Part shown: piece after piece, positions 23,048 to 35,047 of the stretch
Numbering within the stretch: position 1 is the stretch's first letter
Layout: every line of letters starts with the position of its first letter
Assembly: GCA_032717465.1 (NCBI GenBank)
Contig: CM064690.1
Coordinates: forward strand, 25,229,653 to 25,293,652
Direction of reading: 5' to 3'
DNA length: 64,000 nt
Source: Coenobita brevimanus
Taxonomy: Eukaryota; Arthropoda; Malacostraca; Decapoda; Coenobitidae
Made by a program: the position numbers and the translations under genes
Notes under the pieces: generated by a model
Database searches by the model: none
What the model was told of the DNA's origin: nothing
The model's input: only the letters and a program-made list of their open reading frames with translations

Positions 23048-23586
23048 GTTCAATACAGAATGTAAAAAATCAAAAGAAAGAAGAGATTTGTTGTGGAATA
23101 GATACAGAAGACACAATAGTGAAAGGGCATATAATAATTACAAACAGGCAAGGAACGATTATACAAGAATAAGGGGGAAAGCCCAAAAACAGTTTGAGGA
23201 GGATATCATTAATAAAAGTAGTGATCAACCGAAGCTATTTTACTGCTACATCAGAAGCAAAACCAAAGTAAAAGATATAATACAATCCATTACAGATGAG
23301 GGAATCACCTATACACAAGAGAAAGATATTTGTGAAGCACTAAATAAGAATCTCCAATCAGTTTTTACAAAGAAAAAAATTTTGAGAGGGACTATGTGGA
23401 ACATGCATGCCCACACATACTACCAGATATACAAATATCAGAAAAAGTAATACAGGATGAGTTAAGTAAATTAGACAGAGGAAAAGCAAATGGTCCTGAT
23501 GAAATTTCATGTTGGGTGCTACGAGAATGTGCATTATTTTTAATTTTCAAGAAATCCTTGAGTCAAGGTAAACTACCTGACATTTA
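23048..23586 (+). pseudogene. Linker and N-terminal RT region of LINE family 2 copy b
   Basis: Two overlapping frames (23088-23450 and 23396-23587) carry the Lys/Arg-rich linker (KKSKERRDLLWNRYRRHN), FYCYIRSKTKVKD, LQSVFTK, and the RT entry motif DRGKANGPDEISCWVLREC (23474-23530). A frameshift near 23400 and a stop at 23586 break it from the main RT frame. The same order is seen at 25422-25934 in copy c. Confidence 0.8.
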
Positions 23587-23720
23587 GAAGAAAGCAAATA
23601 TTGTCCCCTTATTCAAGAAGGGAATAGACAAAATCCACTCAACTACCAACCAGTATCACTGACCAGTGTTGTAAGCAAGGTAGTAGAAAAGCTTGGGTAA
23701 ATCATCTAGAAAAACAAAAT

Positions 23721-24932
23721 ATGATAACAGAAAGACAGTTTGGTTTCAGAAAAGGAAAATCATGTGTTACTAATCTGTTGAGCTACTATGACAGAGTAAC
23801 AGACACAATACAGGAAAGAGAAGGATGGGTGGACAGTATCTATTTAGATTTCAAGAAAGCATTTGACACAGTACCACACCAAAGACTTTTATGGAAACCG
23901 TACCATCAAGGAGGAATTCGAGGCAAACTGTTTTGTTGGATGAAAGATTTTCTCTCAAAAAGAGAAATGAGAACAGTACTAAGGGGAAACTACTCATCAT
24001 GGAAAGAAGTGACTAGTGGAGTGCCACAGGGCTCAGTACTGGCACCAATCATGTTTTTAGTGTATATAAATGATACAGACAGTAACACTGGAAATGAAAG
24101 CTATCCGAATATGTTTGCAGATGATGCAAAAATACAAAGGAGAATTACTAACACAGACTCTTGTAAAGAGCTACGAGAAGAATTAAATAAACTTCATGAA
24201 TGGAGTAATACATGGGAAATGGAATTCAACGTGGACAAATGTCATGTAATCAAGTTTGGTAAAAGTGGAAAAAGACCTGATTGGGATTATACGTTAGGAA
24301 ATAACACCCTACACACATCAGAAAGAGAGAAGGACCTAGGTGTGATTATCAATAACAGACTATCTCCGGCTGACCACATCAGTGAGAATGTACGGAACAT
24401 GTATACGCTGCTTGCAAATATGAGAATAGCATTCACATACATAAATGAAGACATGCTAAGAAGGATAATAACATCATTCATCAGACCAACCCTGGAGTAT
24501 GCATCAGTAGTCTGGAGTCCTCATCTCAAAAAACACATAGACAAGATTGAAAAAGTTCAAAGGGCCACTACAAGATGGATACCAAGCTTAAGGGATCTAA
24601 GCTATGAGGAAAGACTAAATAAACTGAATCTACCAACACTACAGGAGAGAAGGAAAAGAGATGACATGATAATGTTATATAAATGCATATCAGGGAAGGA
24701 GAAAATAGACATAAATGATTACTTAACATATGGGGAAGCATCAGCAAGAGGACACTGCAAAAAACTGCATAAGAAGAGAGGTGATAAAGACGTGAGGAAA
24801 TTCAGTTTCCCAAACAGAGCAATTGATCAGTGGAATGCACTACCGAATGAAATAGTGTGTGCCAAAACAATTCACAAAGTTAAGGATATGTACGATAAAT
24901 ATGGTTTAAGACACGGGACAGTACGAGCTTGA
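23721..24932 (+). CDS. Reverse transcriptase domain of LINE family 2, open 403 codons
   Basis: Target-primed reverse transcriptase of a non-LTR element. Motifs in order: RQFGFRKGKSCVTNLLSYYD (residues 4-23), DFKKAFDTVPHQ (about 43-54; first catalytic Asp), SGVPQGSVLAPIMFLVYIND (about 98-117), FADDAKIQ (about 132-139; catalytic FADD), LGVIINNRLSP (about 206-216), SFIRPTLEYASVVWSPH (about 252-268) and the long C-terminal helix region VQRATTRWIPSLRDLSYEER. The Met at 23721 falls inside the domain and is not a natural start: the frame is broken upstream. This is the longest clean frame of any element here apart from Pcf11, which suggests a young insertion. Confidence 0.85.
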   Translation: MITERQFGFRKGKSCVTNLLSYYDRVTDTIQEREGWVDSIYLDFKKAFDTVPHQRLLWKPYHQGGIRGKLFCWMKDFLSKREMRTVLRGNYSSWKEVTSGVPQGSVLAPIMFLVYINDTDSNTGNESYPNMFADDAKIQRRITNTDSCKELREELNKLHEWSNTWEMEFNVDKCHVIKFGKSGKRPDWDYTLGNNTLHTSEREKDLGVIINNRLSPADHISENVRNMYTLLANMRIAFTYINEDMLRRIITSFIRPTLEYASVVWSPHLKKHIDKIEKVQRATTRWIPSLRDLSYEERLNKLNLPTLQERRKRDDMIMLYKCISGKEKIDINDYLTYGEASARGHCKKLHKKRGDKDVRKFSFPNRAIDQWNALPNEIVCAKTIHKVKDMYDKYGLRHGTVRA

Positions 24933-24992
24933 CTCATTCCTGTAAAGATACAATTAGGTAAGAACAACCAGGTAAGGTAAGGTAAGGTAAGA

Positions 24993-24993
<1 letters not shown>

Positions 24994-25024
<31 letters not shown>

Positions 25025-25028
25025 ACAC
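24994..25028. repeat. (CA)n joint between two LINE family 2 copies
   Basis: About 17 CA/CGCA units lie directly between the 3' end of copy b (GGTAAGGTAAGAACACAC) and the truncated 5' end of copy c (AGTGATCATGTGGTC). Confidence 0.92.
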
Positions 25029-27237
25029 AGAGTGATCATGTGGTCATTGAGTTCCAGATGATAATAGGGAACATCGAGCCAAGAGACGAGCTTCATAGGC
25101 AGGGAAGATACAACTTTGGGAAAGCAAATTTTACAGGATTGAGAAAAATTTTTGAAAATGCAGATTGGAGAAAATTCAGAGAAACAAGAAAGATACAGAA
25201 GAAGTGGGATATCTTTCTAGACTTCTATAATTTGGGAGTGGAAAAATTTGTACCAAGAGTAAGAGGGAAAGAAAACAGGAAAAAGGAGTGGTTTAATAGA
25301 AGGTGTATGATAGCAAAAAAAAAAGAGAGATAACAACTGGAGAAAGAGAAGTAACAACAGAACAAAGGAAGAATATAAAAGAACTAGAAATTAATACACA
25401 AGTATACGTAGCGAGGAAGAAATGAATTTTGAAAAAGGTATAATAGACAAATGCAAGGATGAATCCAAACTGTTTTATAGATTTGTTAATGGCAAACTGA
25501 AACAAAAGGAAGGAATCACCAAACTGAAAGTAAAAGGAGAGGTCTATAAAGATGCAGCAGTGCAAGCTGAAATAATGAACAAATGTTTCCAGTCAGTTTT
25601 CACTAATGAAAAAGAGTTTGTGGAGGGGGAGGGAGTGATTAGAAATGTACCAGTGATAGAAGATATAAAAGTGGAGGTACAGGAAGTGTATAAATTACCG
25701 GAAACTCAAGATGTAAGGAAAGCCCCAGGACGTGATGGAATTTCTAATTGGGTACTGAAGGAATGCAGAGAACAACTGACGGATAAAATTCACAATTTAA
25801 GCATGTGTTCTTTGGAAGAGGGGAAAGTGCCACAAGAATGGAAGAGGACAAATGTGGTACCAACTTATAAGGGAGGAAACATGGAAGAATCCCTGACTTA
25901 TAGACCAGTGTCTCTAACCAGCATGGTCGCATAATTGTGTGAGAGAATCCTGAAAGACAGATGGATAAAATATCTGGAAGAGATGAATATTTTGGCTGAA
26001 TGTTAGTTTGGATTTAGAAGTGGAAGGTCATGTGTTTCCACCTTGTTGAGCTTTTACTCAAGAGCAATTGACGTGGTACAGGAGAGAGATGGTTGGGTGG
26101 ATTGTGTGTATTTAGATTTGGAGAAGGCCTTTGACAAGGTACCTCATAAGAGACTAATATGGAAACTAGAGTATATAGGAGGACTGAAGGGGAAACTCCT
26201 GGAATGGATGAGAGACTTTTTGAGAGACAGACAAATGAGGACAGTAATAAAGGACAGGATGTCTGGATGGAGGGAAGTAACAAAGTGGAGTCCCTCAAGG
26301 CTCGGTCTTGGCGCCAGTAATGTTCCTGATTTACGTAAACGATATGGTAGATGGAGTGAACAGTCATGCAAGTCTGTTTGCTGATGATGTAAAGATCTTG
26401 AGGAAGGTAGAGGTTGAGGAGGATTGTAAAATGCTGCAGGAGGGTCTGGATAGGATATATGATTGGAGCCGGGTGTGGAAAATGAAATTTAATGTAAAGA
26501 AATGTAAAATATTGGAAATGAGTAAAAGTAGCAGGAGGCCATCACTGAATTATTTGTTGGATACCGGTAATGAATTAATCACAAAAATGAGAGAAGAGAA
26601 AGATTTGGGAGTGCTGGTCCAAGATAGTTTGTCACCTGAAAAACACATTAACAAGATAGTTAGAGAGACATATAAACTCTTGACTAACATAAGAGTAGCA
26701 TTTCATTATATGGATGAGGGGATGATGAAAAAATTGATAGTGGCCATGATGCACCGCAGGTTAGAATATGCAGCGGTAGTGTGGTCCCCACACAAAAAGA
26801 AAGATATTAACAAGATTGAGAGAATACAAAGAACAGCAACCAAGATGGTCCCCAGTCTGGCAGATCTGTCATACAGATAGAGGCTGGAAAAGCTGGATTT
26901 GCCTTCCTTAGAGGAAAGGAGGAAGAGGGGAGACATGATTTCATTGTTCAGGGCCATGATTGGAGTAGTTAAAATTGACCTAAAGATCTGTTTGTATGGG
27001 ATAAAAGAGCATAAAGAGGACGCGGAATGAAATTGAAGAAGTCAAACTGCCTGAAGGATATCAAGAAATATAGCTTTCCATATAGAAGTATAGACTTATG
27101 GAATAGCCTGGATGAGGGGATCATCCAGTCTAAAAACTTAAACGAGTTTAAAGCTAAATTTGACTTACTGAGAAACAGCGACAGAAATCCACGAACATAG
27201 CACATTTCGTGTATATCAGTTAGGTATATTAGGTAAA
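25029..27237 (+). mobile_element. LINE family 2, copy c, 5'-truncated
   Basis: It starts inside the endonuclease at SDHVVIEFQM (25029-25060). Three frames cover the linker and RT: 25422-25934 (KAPGRDGISNWVLKE, then VPTYKGG...TYRPVSLTSMVA), 26043-26384 (LDLEKAFDKVPHKR) and 26308-26880 (MFLIYVNDMVDG, FADDVKIL, LGVLVQDSLSPEKHI, RRLEYAAVVWSPHKK, IQRTATKMVPSLADLSY). There is a stop at 25934, a frameshift around 26290 and a stop at 26878. It ends TTAGGTATATTAGGTAAATAC. Closer to copy a than to b. Confidence 0.87.
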
Positions 27238-27380
27238 TACATAGATATTTGGAACGACTTAGAGGAAGAGGTGGTGCAGGAGAAAAACATTCATGTGTGT
27301 AAAAGTAGACTAGGTAGATGTGGATATGAAGACATGACAACACTAGCATTGCTCAATTCCTGTATACAACAAATAGGTAA

Positions 27381-27381
<1 letters not shown>
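27238..27381 (+). mobile_element. LINE family 2-like 3' fragment (copy d)
   Basis: Immediately after the TAGGTAAATAC end of copy c comes a short C-terminal piece (FGTT-type: WNDLEEEVVQEKNIHVCKSR, in frame from 27250) and then again AATAGGTAAATACACACAC. It looks like a severely truncated third unit in the same head-to-tail chain. Confidence 0.65.
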
Positions 27382-27421
<40 letters not shown>

Positions 27422-27452
27422 CTCTCTCACTCTCTCTCTCTCTCTCTCTCTG
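27382..27452. repeat. (CA)n followed by (CT)n
   Basis: About 18 CA units then CTCTCTCTC to 27452, directly after the LINE 3' end. Confidence 0.95.
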
Positions 27453-28399
27453 GTGGATAGCAATAGAAAGAGTGGACCATAAATCTTTCTCTCGGCATTC
27501 CACAGTTCCATTTATAACTTTTTAAAAATTAGGTTGTTTTAAATATGTTTTGTCTCTACTTGCACTAATAGGTGTGTGTATATGGACTTGCAGCTTGTTA
27601 ACCAACATTTACTGTATACAGTACTGTACATAATAAAAGTTAGAGTAAGGTAAGTTAAAAAACACAGCAGATAGTAAAATACTGTACTGACTTCTGGTCA
27701 CTCATATAATTTTACTATAATCTCAGACTTTCGTGATCATCCAGTTGTTCCATTATTTAATGGGTCCAGTGGGAAACGGGGGACTTTTCGGTGTAGCACA
27801 AGAATGTAAGAAGTACATGGTGGTACAGGCAGTCCTTGTTGTAAACCAGGGATGTCTTCCAAAATAGCACTTGTTTTTCCATGCAAATGGTACCCTTTCT
27901 TGGGGGATCTGGCAAATAGACATAATACTATAGGTAGCAGTGGAACTTAAAGAGGTAGTAACTCTGGACTTAATTGCAAAAAGTGCATCAAGAGGATAAA
28001 TTATGACGAGGACTTGCTGATGTGAAATGGGTGAAAAGTTGTAATGCTTGAGCATGTTGTTGAAAGGTGAAGTGATCTTTAAGTGGAAGTAGTTGGAGTG
28101 ATCTTTAGGTGGAAGTATAATGTGGAAGAGCGCATGCTTGAGAATGCGCATGAATGGACATTGAGTGGGCGTTCGACAGAGTAAGTGTATTCAGGTATTT
28201 TATGGCTCAGTATTATAACTAGAATAATCTCTCATGTTCGTAGAGGTAGGAACTTTGGGTAATGTGGAAGAGTGCATGCTGGGAGTAGGCATGAGTGGAC
28301 CCTGAGTGGGTGTACAGCAGATTGAGTGTTTACAAGTATATTGTGGCTGTGTTAGCTAGCATGATATATAATTTTTTTCTTGTGTTCATAGGGTTAAGA
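27453..28399. other. No gene seen
   Basis: AT-rich DNA. A short internal duplication is visible around AATGTGGAAGAGYGCATGCT (28119 and 28260) with GAGTGGGYGT following each. No coding signal that I can support. Confidence 0.45.
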
Positions 28400-29010
28400 A
28401 TATTAGGTTATCCCCGTACCCACAGCCTGTCACTACCGTGACGCTCGTTACATAAGTACCATACCGCGGGGCATCACTTCTGTGATCCAGGGATTTTAAA
28501 AATCATCCAGGCTTTCAAGTGCGGTCTTGTATCATCTATCAGTACTGCCATTGTGTAGCTATTGACAGCGCGCTGCTAATACCACTAGTGCTCGCATACA
28601 GTGTTACCAATTTAGACATTTTTCTGTGTTTGCCTTGCCTCCCCACCTCCCCTCCCTTACCCCCTCCCCTGCCTAGCTACAGCCTGGCCTTGCATCACAA
28701 CTCCCGGCCGTTTTTTTCCATTCGCTTTTTCCATTGCAGTGTGCCCTATGCCCTATTCTCATACTAAAAAATATATTAAAAAAAAGGGAAGAGGCTAACT
28801 GATACTGCCATTGACCATGAAGTAGCTAATTTATCACCTGGCAACACCTCACATGCACTTGATTTCTAATTTTCCCAGTTCATTACCTATTGAAATGTCC
28901 CGTATGACCTATTTTCATAGTAAAAAAATATATACACTATAAAAAAAGGGAAAAAGGCTAAGTGATACTTCCATTGACCTGGAAGTAGCTAATTTATAAC
29001 CATTGTCTAA
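28400..29010. repeat. Dispersed repeat, copy 1, possibly piggyBac-like MITE
   Basis: It shares with 46728-47160 the stretches GTGACGCTYG, ATACCGCRGGGCRTCAC, TTCAAGTG...GGTCTTGTATCATCTATCAG, GCCCTATGCCCTATTCT and CACCTGRCAACACCTCAC. The AACCCCTTAACCGTGGGG start at 46735 and the GGGCGTCACTTTCGTGACGC palindrome at 46744 recall short piggyBac-type elements, but a matched pair of ends was not found. In this copy a 180-bp segment is repeated (28745-28830 and 28890-28995). Confidence 0.5.
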
Positions 29011-29796
29011 ATTTCCTGCTATCCCCACGAGAGGGGCATGGCACAGTCCAGCCATCCCCGTGGGTAAGGGATTGAGGATGATATGCGAGGTGTCTGTGGG
29101 TGTCACTGTTAAAATTAACACCCCTGCAGTCTGGTGATGTATCAGTATTTTTTTAATACTGTATATTCTTGCTACCCCCGAGTAATTTTATTGAGTTTAG
29201 GAAGAAATTTTTTAAAATTAGAAATTAGATATAGCCTTCATTTATCATATTCATTCCCAGAAGTCTGTCCTAAACCAAATGAAATTGCCTAAAGGTAGCA
29301 AGAATGAAATGAAGAATGCATAATCACAGACATGTTTCTTTTTAACTGCATGGAAGTGCATCTTAGTATAGAAGGGGTTAGCAAAGACTGTATCTCCACC
29401 CTCCACAACTTGGAAAGTCTTTCTTAAGGTGAATGAAATCATCGGAAGAAAGCAAGAATAAAATTTAAAATGAATCATGTGGCTGAAGAAGTAGTTTAAG
29501 TTTTCCATTTGTTAAAGTGGATTGTAGGAGAAGTAGACAGTTACGGAAGTGGATGGATGGATGATGAAAGGCACTGTGGTGGAGTGGAGAGGCACAGTTG
29601 AGTAAGAGTGTGGTTGGTTTGAATTTCTTTCCATTACTATTTTGAAGATATATTTGGATGTTATGATAGGTAATAGATACATTGCAGTAGGCAGACCCCT
29701 CAGTGAGAGGAGGCATTATTTCCTCAGTAGTTAGTCAAACTATCTTCCAGATGTTTATATGTAGCTAGTCTGAAGAAATGAGACATTAGTACTCTA
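29011..29796. other. No gene seen
   Basis: AT-rich DNA with no recognisable element. Confidence 0.45.
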
Positions 29797-30160
29797 CAGT
29801 AAACTTTCGATTATCCATCAGCACATTGTCTGGCATGCATCATTATCTGTCACAGCAAATGACAGGGAAAATTCCCTGGGAATTTCCAGAAATTAAAATT
29901 ACACCATTAATCTCATCACCAAAACACGATTTCCAGGCACGAGTACGGCGCAGTGGCAGTTTGTCATTCTTATTGCAGTGTTTAAGGGTGTTTTTGTATG
30001 TCTGAACATTTGTACAGCACAGGTACAGTATAGGGTTTTACAGGGGATTAGACCCCCCTTTGGGGGGGTTTGGGGGCTGCTACGTCATTATCTATCAATG
30101 CATCACCTTCCAACACCCCTTGCAGGCTATGCGCCGAATGATTGGGACTTTACTGTACCA
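29797..30160. mobile_element. Short DNA transposon (MITE) with matching ends and TA flanks
   Basis: CAGTAAACTTTCGATTATCC at 29799 pairs with the complement of the right end GATTGGGACTTTACTG (to 30156), both flanked by TA. No transposase. A head of the type CAGTAAAC...GATTATCC is common in Tc1/pogo-derived short elements. Confidence 0.6.
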
Positions 30161-30340
30161 AAATAGGTTTTTATACATGCTACTTTTTGTAATTTATTTG
30201 AAGCAGGATGCAATATTTTTTCATTTATTAATTTTTTTTCTTTTTTCATGCAAATGTTTTACTGACATAAAGAAACATTTCTTGCTTTTTCACTGTCTTC
30301 AGTGTTCATAGTTTGAATGAGCCTGTTATTTCCACTCCCA

Positions 30341-30593
30341 TCTATCTATCTATCTATTGCCAGACGCCTCAATCCCGTTTGGGGTGGCCACAAACAAATC
30401 GCCTCCAAGTCGCCCTGTCCCCCGCCATTTCACTACCCTGCTCCCAACTCACACCCCCCTCTCTCATATACCTCTCCACCCCATCCCTCCATCTCATCCT
30501 CGGCCTCCCCCTCCCTCTTCCCCCCTCCACCTCACTCACATACACTCTCTTCGTCAGTCTTTCACCCTCCATCCTCTCCACATGGCCAAACAT
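30341..30593 (-). mobile_element. RTE-like LINE 3' end, 130 bp upstream of a Pcf11 exon
   Basis: On the minus strand it reads FGHVERMEGERLTKRVYVSE (from 30591), then EQGSEMAGDRATWRRFVCGH and ends with GGCGTCTGGCAATAGATAGATAG. The C-terminal frame is still open, so this is one of the younger copies. It is severely 5'-truncated. Confidence 0.88.
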
Positions 30594-30724
30594 GTAATCA
30601 GACTAGATGAAGTAGTTTTTTTTTTTTTCTTTCTTTTTCTTTTATAACTCTAACAGTGATTCATTCATGGTGGTCTTAATATGTTCTTGTAACTCTTATG
30701 TGTTTTATTTTATTTTTCCACAAG

Positions 30725-31074
30725 ACTGTTCAGCAAGAAAGATGTGGACTACCGTCAGTTGTTGCCACAACCTGGGATGCTGCAGGCCCCAGGTGGAGGG
30801 CTACCTGCTGCCTTCAAAATGGCTGACCAGGATGACCGCAGTATGGAAGCCCAGAACACACGGGACCCACTCTCCACACTCAGTGGGAACCAGGATCCTA
30901 AGACCCCCATAAGAGGAAAGGGGAACCCAAATCCAATGGACTCAGGTGCACACATGTTCATGGACCCAAGAAGCAGAAAGAATAGTTTCAATAGTCCTCA
31001 TGCTGCATCCTGGGAGAAGTTTCGGCAGAAAAATCCTGAGTTCAAGGAGTATGAAAGGCAGGCCAGCATGTCAG
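30725..31074 (+). CDS. Pcf11: Pcf11 exon (first recognised)
   Basis: Acceptor TTATTTTTCCACAAG/ACTG, donor TCAG/GTCAGT. The first base finishes a codon, so the incoming intron is phase 2; the exon ends with one base (G) of the next codon. The frame reads LFSKKDVDYRQLLPQPG, then a hydrophilic segment rich in Asp, Pro, Gly and Ser, and ends KNPEFKEYERQASMS. No stops in 349 bases and codon use differs from the flanking AT-rich intron. The acceptor's pyrimidine tract lies just after the RTE fragment at 30341-30593. Beyond the donor, the frame continues open for about 60 bases (to 31136), so retention would give a short altered tail. Confidence 0.85.
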
Positions 31075-34000
31075 GTCAGTTTGAGCTGAATTTGAGGCTT
31101 GTGGGGATGCGGTGTAATACCATAGATGATCTGTAGTCTACTTGTCAGTTTGTACAGTTAGCCTTCCCCCCCCTTCCCCCCAACATGGTGTTTCGGCCTT
31201 CCAGCTTTATGGACATTAGATCACAGAACAACACACAGCAGCAAATTTTGGCAAAGGGTTATTTGTTACTTGATATGTTAAGAGTTTCTGTTTCCATTGG
31301 GATTAGCAATGTTTTTTATTGTAGTCTGAACTCACATATGCCTGTGTGGTCCATCACATTCATTCATTCATTCATCATCCAATCCTACATTGCCCCATGA
31401 GAAGCATAGCAGCCCCGGGGCTAGGCAAGTTGGTCCTGACATTTAAGATGAGAGTGACCAGCCTCACTCATCCCTGAGTGGCATTACATGAGCAATAAAC
31501 CCCACCCACCCCTTGGTCCATGACCCTTTGTTTAATTGTTTGCATGGTATGTGATGAGGCTCAAAGAAAGTGGACTTTCCTTTGGCTCTGTTAGAATAAA
31601 TAATGTACTGTATTAAGGGAAAACAATAGTAATTTTATCCATTCATCATCTAATCTTGTGTTGCCCCATGAGGAGTGTAGGAACCAAGAGCTAAGCAAGT
31701 TTGTCCTGACAAAGATGTGAGTGACCAGCCGTGCTCATCCGTGAGTGACATTACATGAATAATTTTGTAAATAAAATATTATTCGGAACTTTGAAATCAA
31801 AAGGGTGCATGAAGTCTTGGGCTCTAGGTTGTGTTCCTGTAAAGTTTTATCAGTATCAATCCATGCATCTAGGAAGAGGAGTTGGACATACCCTTATACA
31901 GACAATCAGAGGTACACCAGTATGTAGATGAATTATTTGATCTAGGGATTCAGAGAAGTTAGGGATGAAGTTTTTTATACTACCAATTGGAATATGGTAT
32001 TTACTGGTTGTTCACTTACTCGATGAAGTGCTGCTCTCAGGTGACTACCCTTTCCTCTCTTCCTTCATTCCTTCCTCTTCTGTCTTTCTTTCCTTCATTC
32101 TTTCCTCATCCTTCTGCCTACAGGTGAAGTTTTATCAGTATCAATCCATGCATCTAGGATGAGGAGTTGGACATACCCTTATACAGACAATCAGAGGTAC
32201 ACCAGTATGTAGATGAATTATTTGATCTAGGGATTCAGAGAAGTTAGGGATGAAGTTTTTTATACTACCAATTGGAATATGGTATTTACTGGTTGTTCAC
32301 TTACTCGATGCAGTGCTGCTCTCAGGTGACTACCCTTTCCTCTCTTCCTTCATTCCTTCCTCTTCAGTCTTTCTTTCCTTCATTCTTTCCTCATCCTTCT
32401 GCCTACAGGTGACTTTACACTCCCCCTTCTGTCTTTCCTTCATTCTTTCCTCTTTCTTCTGCCTGTGGGTGACTTTACACTGTGTGACAAGCCAAATGTT
32501 TTCCTGTACACCAGGAAACCATTTACTACGCTGGGTGGTAACCATATAACCAAATTATGGCATCTGGTGGTTTAGTGGGTAATGAAGGCGCTTCAATCGG
32601 ATTGAGCCAGTGAAGGTTTATATCCAAGGGTTGGTTGGGGTTTATTGCTCATGTAATGCCACTCAGGGATGAGTGAGGCTGGTCACTCTCATCTTAAATG
32701 TCGGGACCAACTTGCCTAGCCCTGGGCTTCTACGCTTCTCATGGGGAAATGTAGGATTAGATGGTGGATGGATGGATGGTAATTTAGCTAGTTGAATTGT
32801 TAAGTTTGGCTGTATTTTATCACGAAAACAGTGTTGCTCATTAGTAGAGTTTTGTATTATGCAGCATGGTTCTAGTGATGAAAAGGTTGGATATATGAGG
32901 AGGAATTATTAGTATTGGTAAAGTCAGATCTGAAGTTTTGAGTAGAAGGAATAGAGGAAAAGGGGAAAAAGAAGTGTGTGGTAATCATAGGGTCATTTGC
33001 CTTCTTAGTGTAATAGGAAAAGTATATGGTAGGATACTTATTGACAGAGTTAAGGAAATAACAGAGGAATTAGTTGGAGAAGAACAGAGAGGTTTTAGGA
33101 AGAGAAGAGGTTGTGTAGATCAGATATCCACTCTTAGGTCATTAGTGGAAAAGTTTCCAGAGAAGGGAAAGAAGTTGTATGCGCCATCATGGATTTGGAG
33201 AAAGCATATGACAGGGTGGATAGAGAAGGATTGTGGAAAATATTAAGAATATATGGAGTAAATGGGAAGTTGTTGAATGCCGTGAAGAGTGTGTACGAGG
33301 GTGCTGAGGCAATGCTGTGAAGAGTGTGTACGAGGGTGCTGAGGCTGCAGTGCGTGTGGACAATGAACTGAGTGAATTTTTCTGTTTGAAGGTTGGATTG
33401 AAACTGGGATGTGTCATGTCTTCATGGTTGTTCAGTCTGTATATGGATGGGGTTGTAAAAGAGATACAGGGTAGGGCAGGGGATGTTGGAGTGGCCCCAG
33501 TGAGTGAAGGCAGTGTTTGGAAAGTCCCTGTACTGTTGTTTGCAGATGATAATGTATTGTTAAGTGAAGACGAAGGGGAGCTGCAAAGCTTGGTGGATTA
33601 GTTTGGGAGAGTGTGTAAGAAATGGAATCTAAAGGTGAATGTAGGAAGAGTAAAGTTATGGTCTTCGAGAGAAATGAAGTCAGTGTATGTACAGTGAGGT
33701 TGGATGAGGAGGAAATGGAAAATGTGAGTGTGTTTAAGTACTTGGGTAGTGTGATGAGTAAGGATGGAAGTTTAGAGGGTGAAGTGCTTGAAAGGGTACA
33801 ACAAGGAAGAAAGATTGATGGTTCTTTGAAAGCAGGGAAGTGAGCTTGGAAATGAAAAAGTTAAAGCATAACAGTATTGTGATACCAACTCTGATGTATA
33901 GAAGTGAAGCTTGGACCTTGTTGAAGTCAAGAGTGAGAGCAGTGGAAATGAGTTATTTGAGAGGAGCATGTGGAATCACTCAAATGGAGAGACGGACTGG

Positions 34001-34471
34001 CAAATAGGGAAGTGAAGAAGCATTGTAGAGTGGATGTGGATGTGATAAGAAGTGTTAGGAGAAACACATTGAGGTGGTTTGGCCATGTTTAAAGGATGGA
34101 GAGCAAGAGACTGTTGAGAAGAGTGTATGTGAGTGAGGTGGAGGGGGGAGAGGGAGGCCAAGGATGAGATGGAAGGATAGAGTGGAGAGGTATATGAGAG
34201 AGGGAGGTGTGATCTGGGAGCAGGGTGGGGGACAGGGCGACATGGAGGCAATTTTTTGTTGCCACTCCTTACAGAATTGAGGTATCTGGCAGTAGATTGA
34301 TCAGTAGGAATAGAGGTGTCATATGGTGCACTAAATTACCCAGTTTTCTGTCTCCTACCTATTTGGTGTAAGATGTGTTCTCCCTGTCACCATTTCTGCC
34401 TCATTACGTATGCTTGCATGAAGCAAGAGTGAGTTGTATGTTTTGATAGGTATGTGTGTGTGTATGTATGT

Positions 34472-34509
<38 letters not shown>

Positions 34510-35004
34510 TTTAACAAAATAACAACCTGTCCCTCAACTCTTCCAGCGTGTTTGATTAAAATTCAATAAAACTTGTCATCATGGATTGGATGGTGACAAC
34601 CAGTTTTATTGTATTGTAACCAAACACGCTGGAAGAATTGAGGGTAAACCTGTTGTTTATTTGAACAAGAGGTCGAAGTTCAGGGTTAGAGTTTTATCTA
34701 TCAAATTCAGCTTTTAAAAATTCTATCCAGTTTAGACCTAACTTCGTGGAAGGGTTGAAGATAAAGCACGATTGAAGTGATTCAGTTTTGAGAATATTCA
34801 GTCTAAGGTGAAAGTCACAGTGTAAGATTAAAATTGTATTTGAATGATGAAGAAGTGATTAAGTTTGAAAACAAGCAGTCAGAGGTCAGGGCCAGAAGGT
34901 AAGATCAGAGTTTGATCTCGTGTGTCTGTTTATGAATAAAATAAATAAAACAGCTTTTATTTGATTTGGATCAGACTTTGTGTATGAGTTGAGAACTAGT
35001 CAAG

Positions 35005-35047
<43 letters not shown>

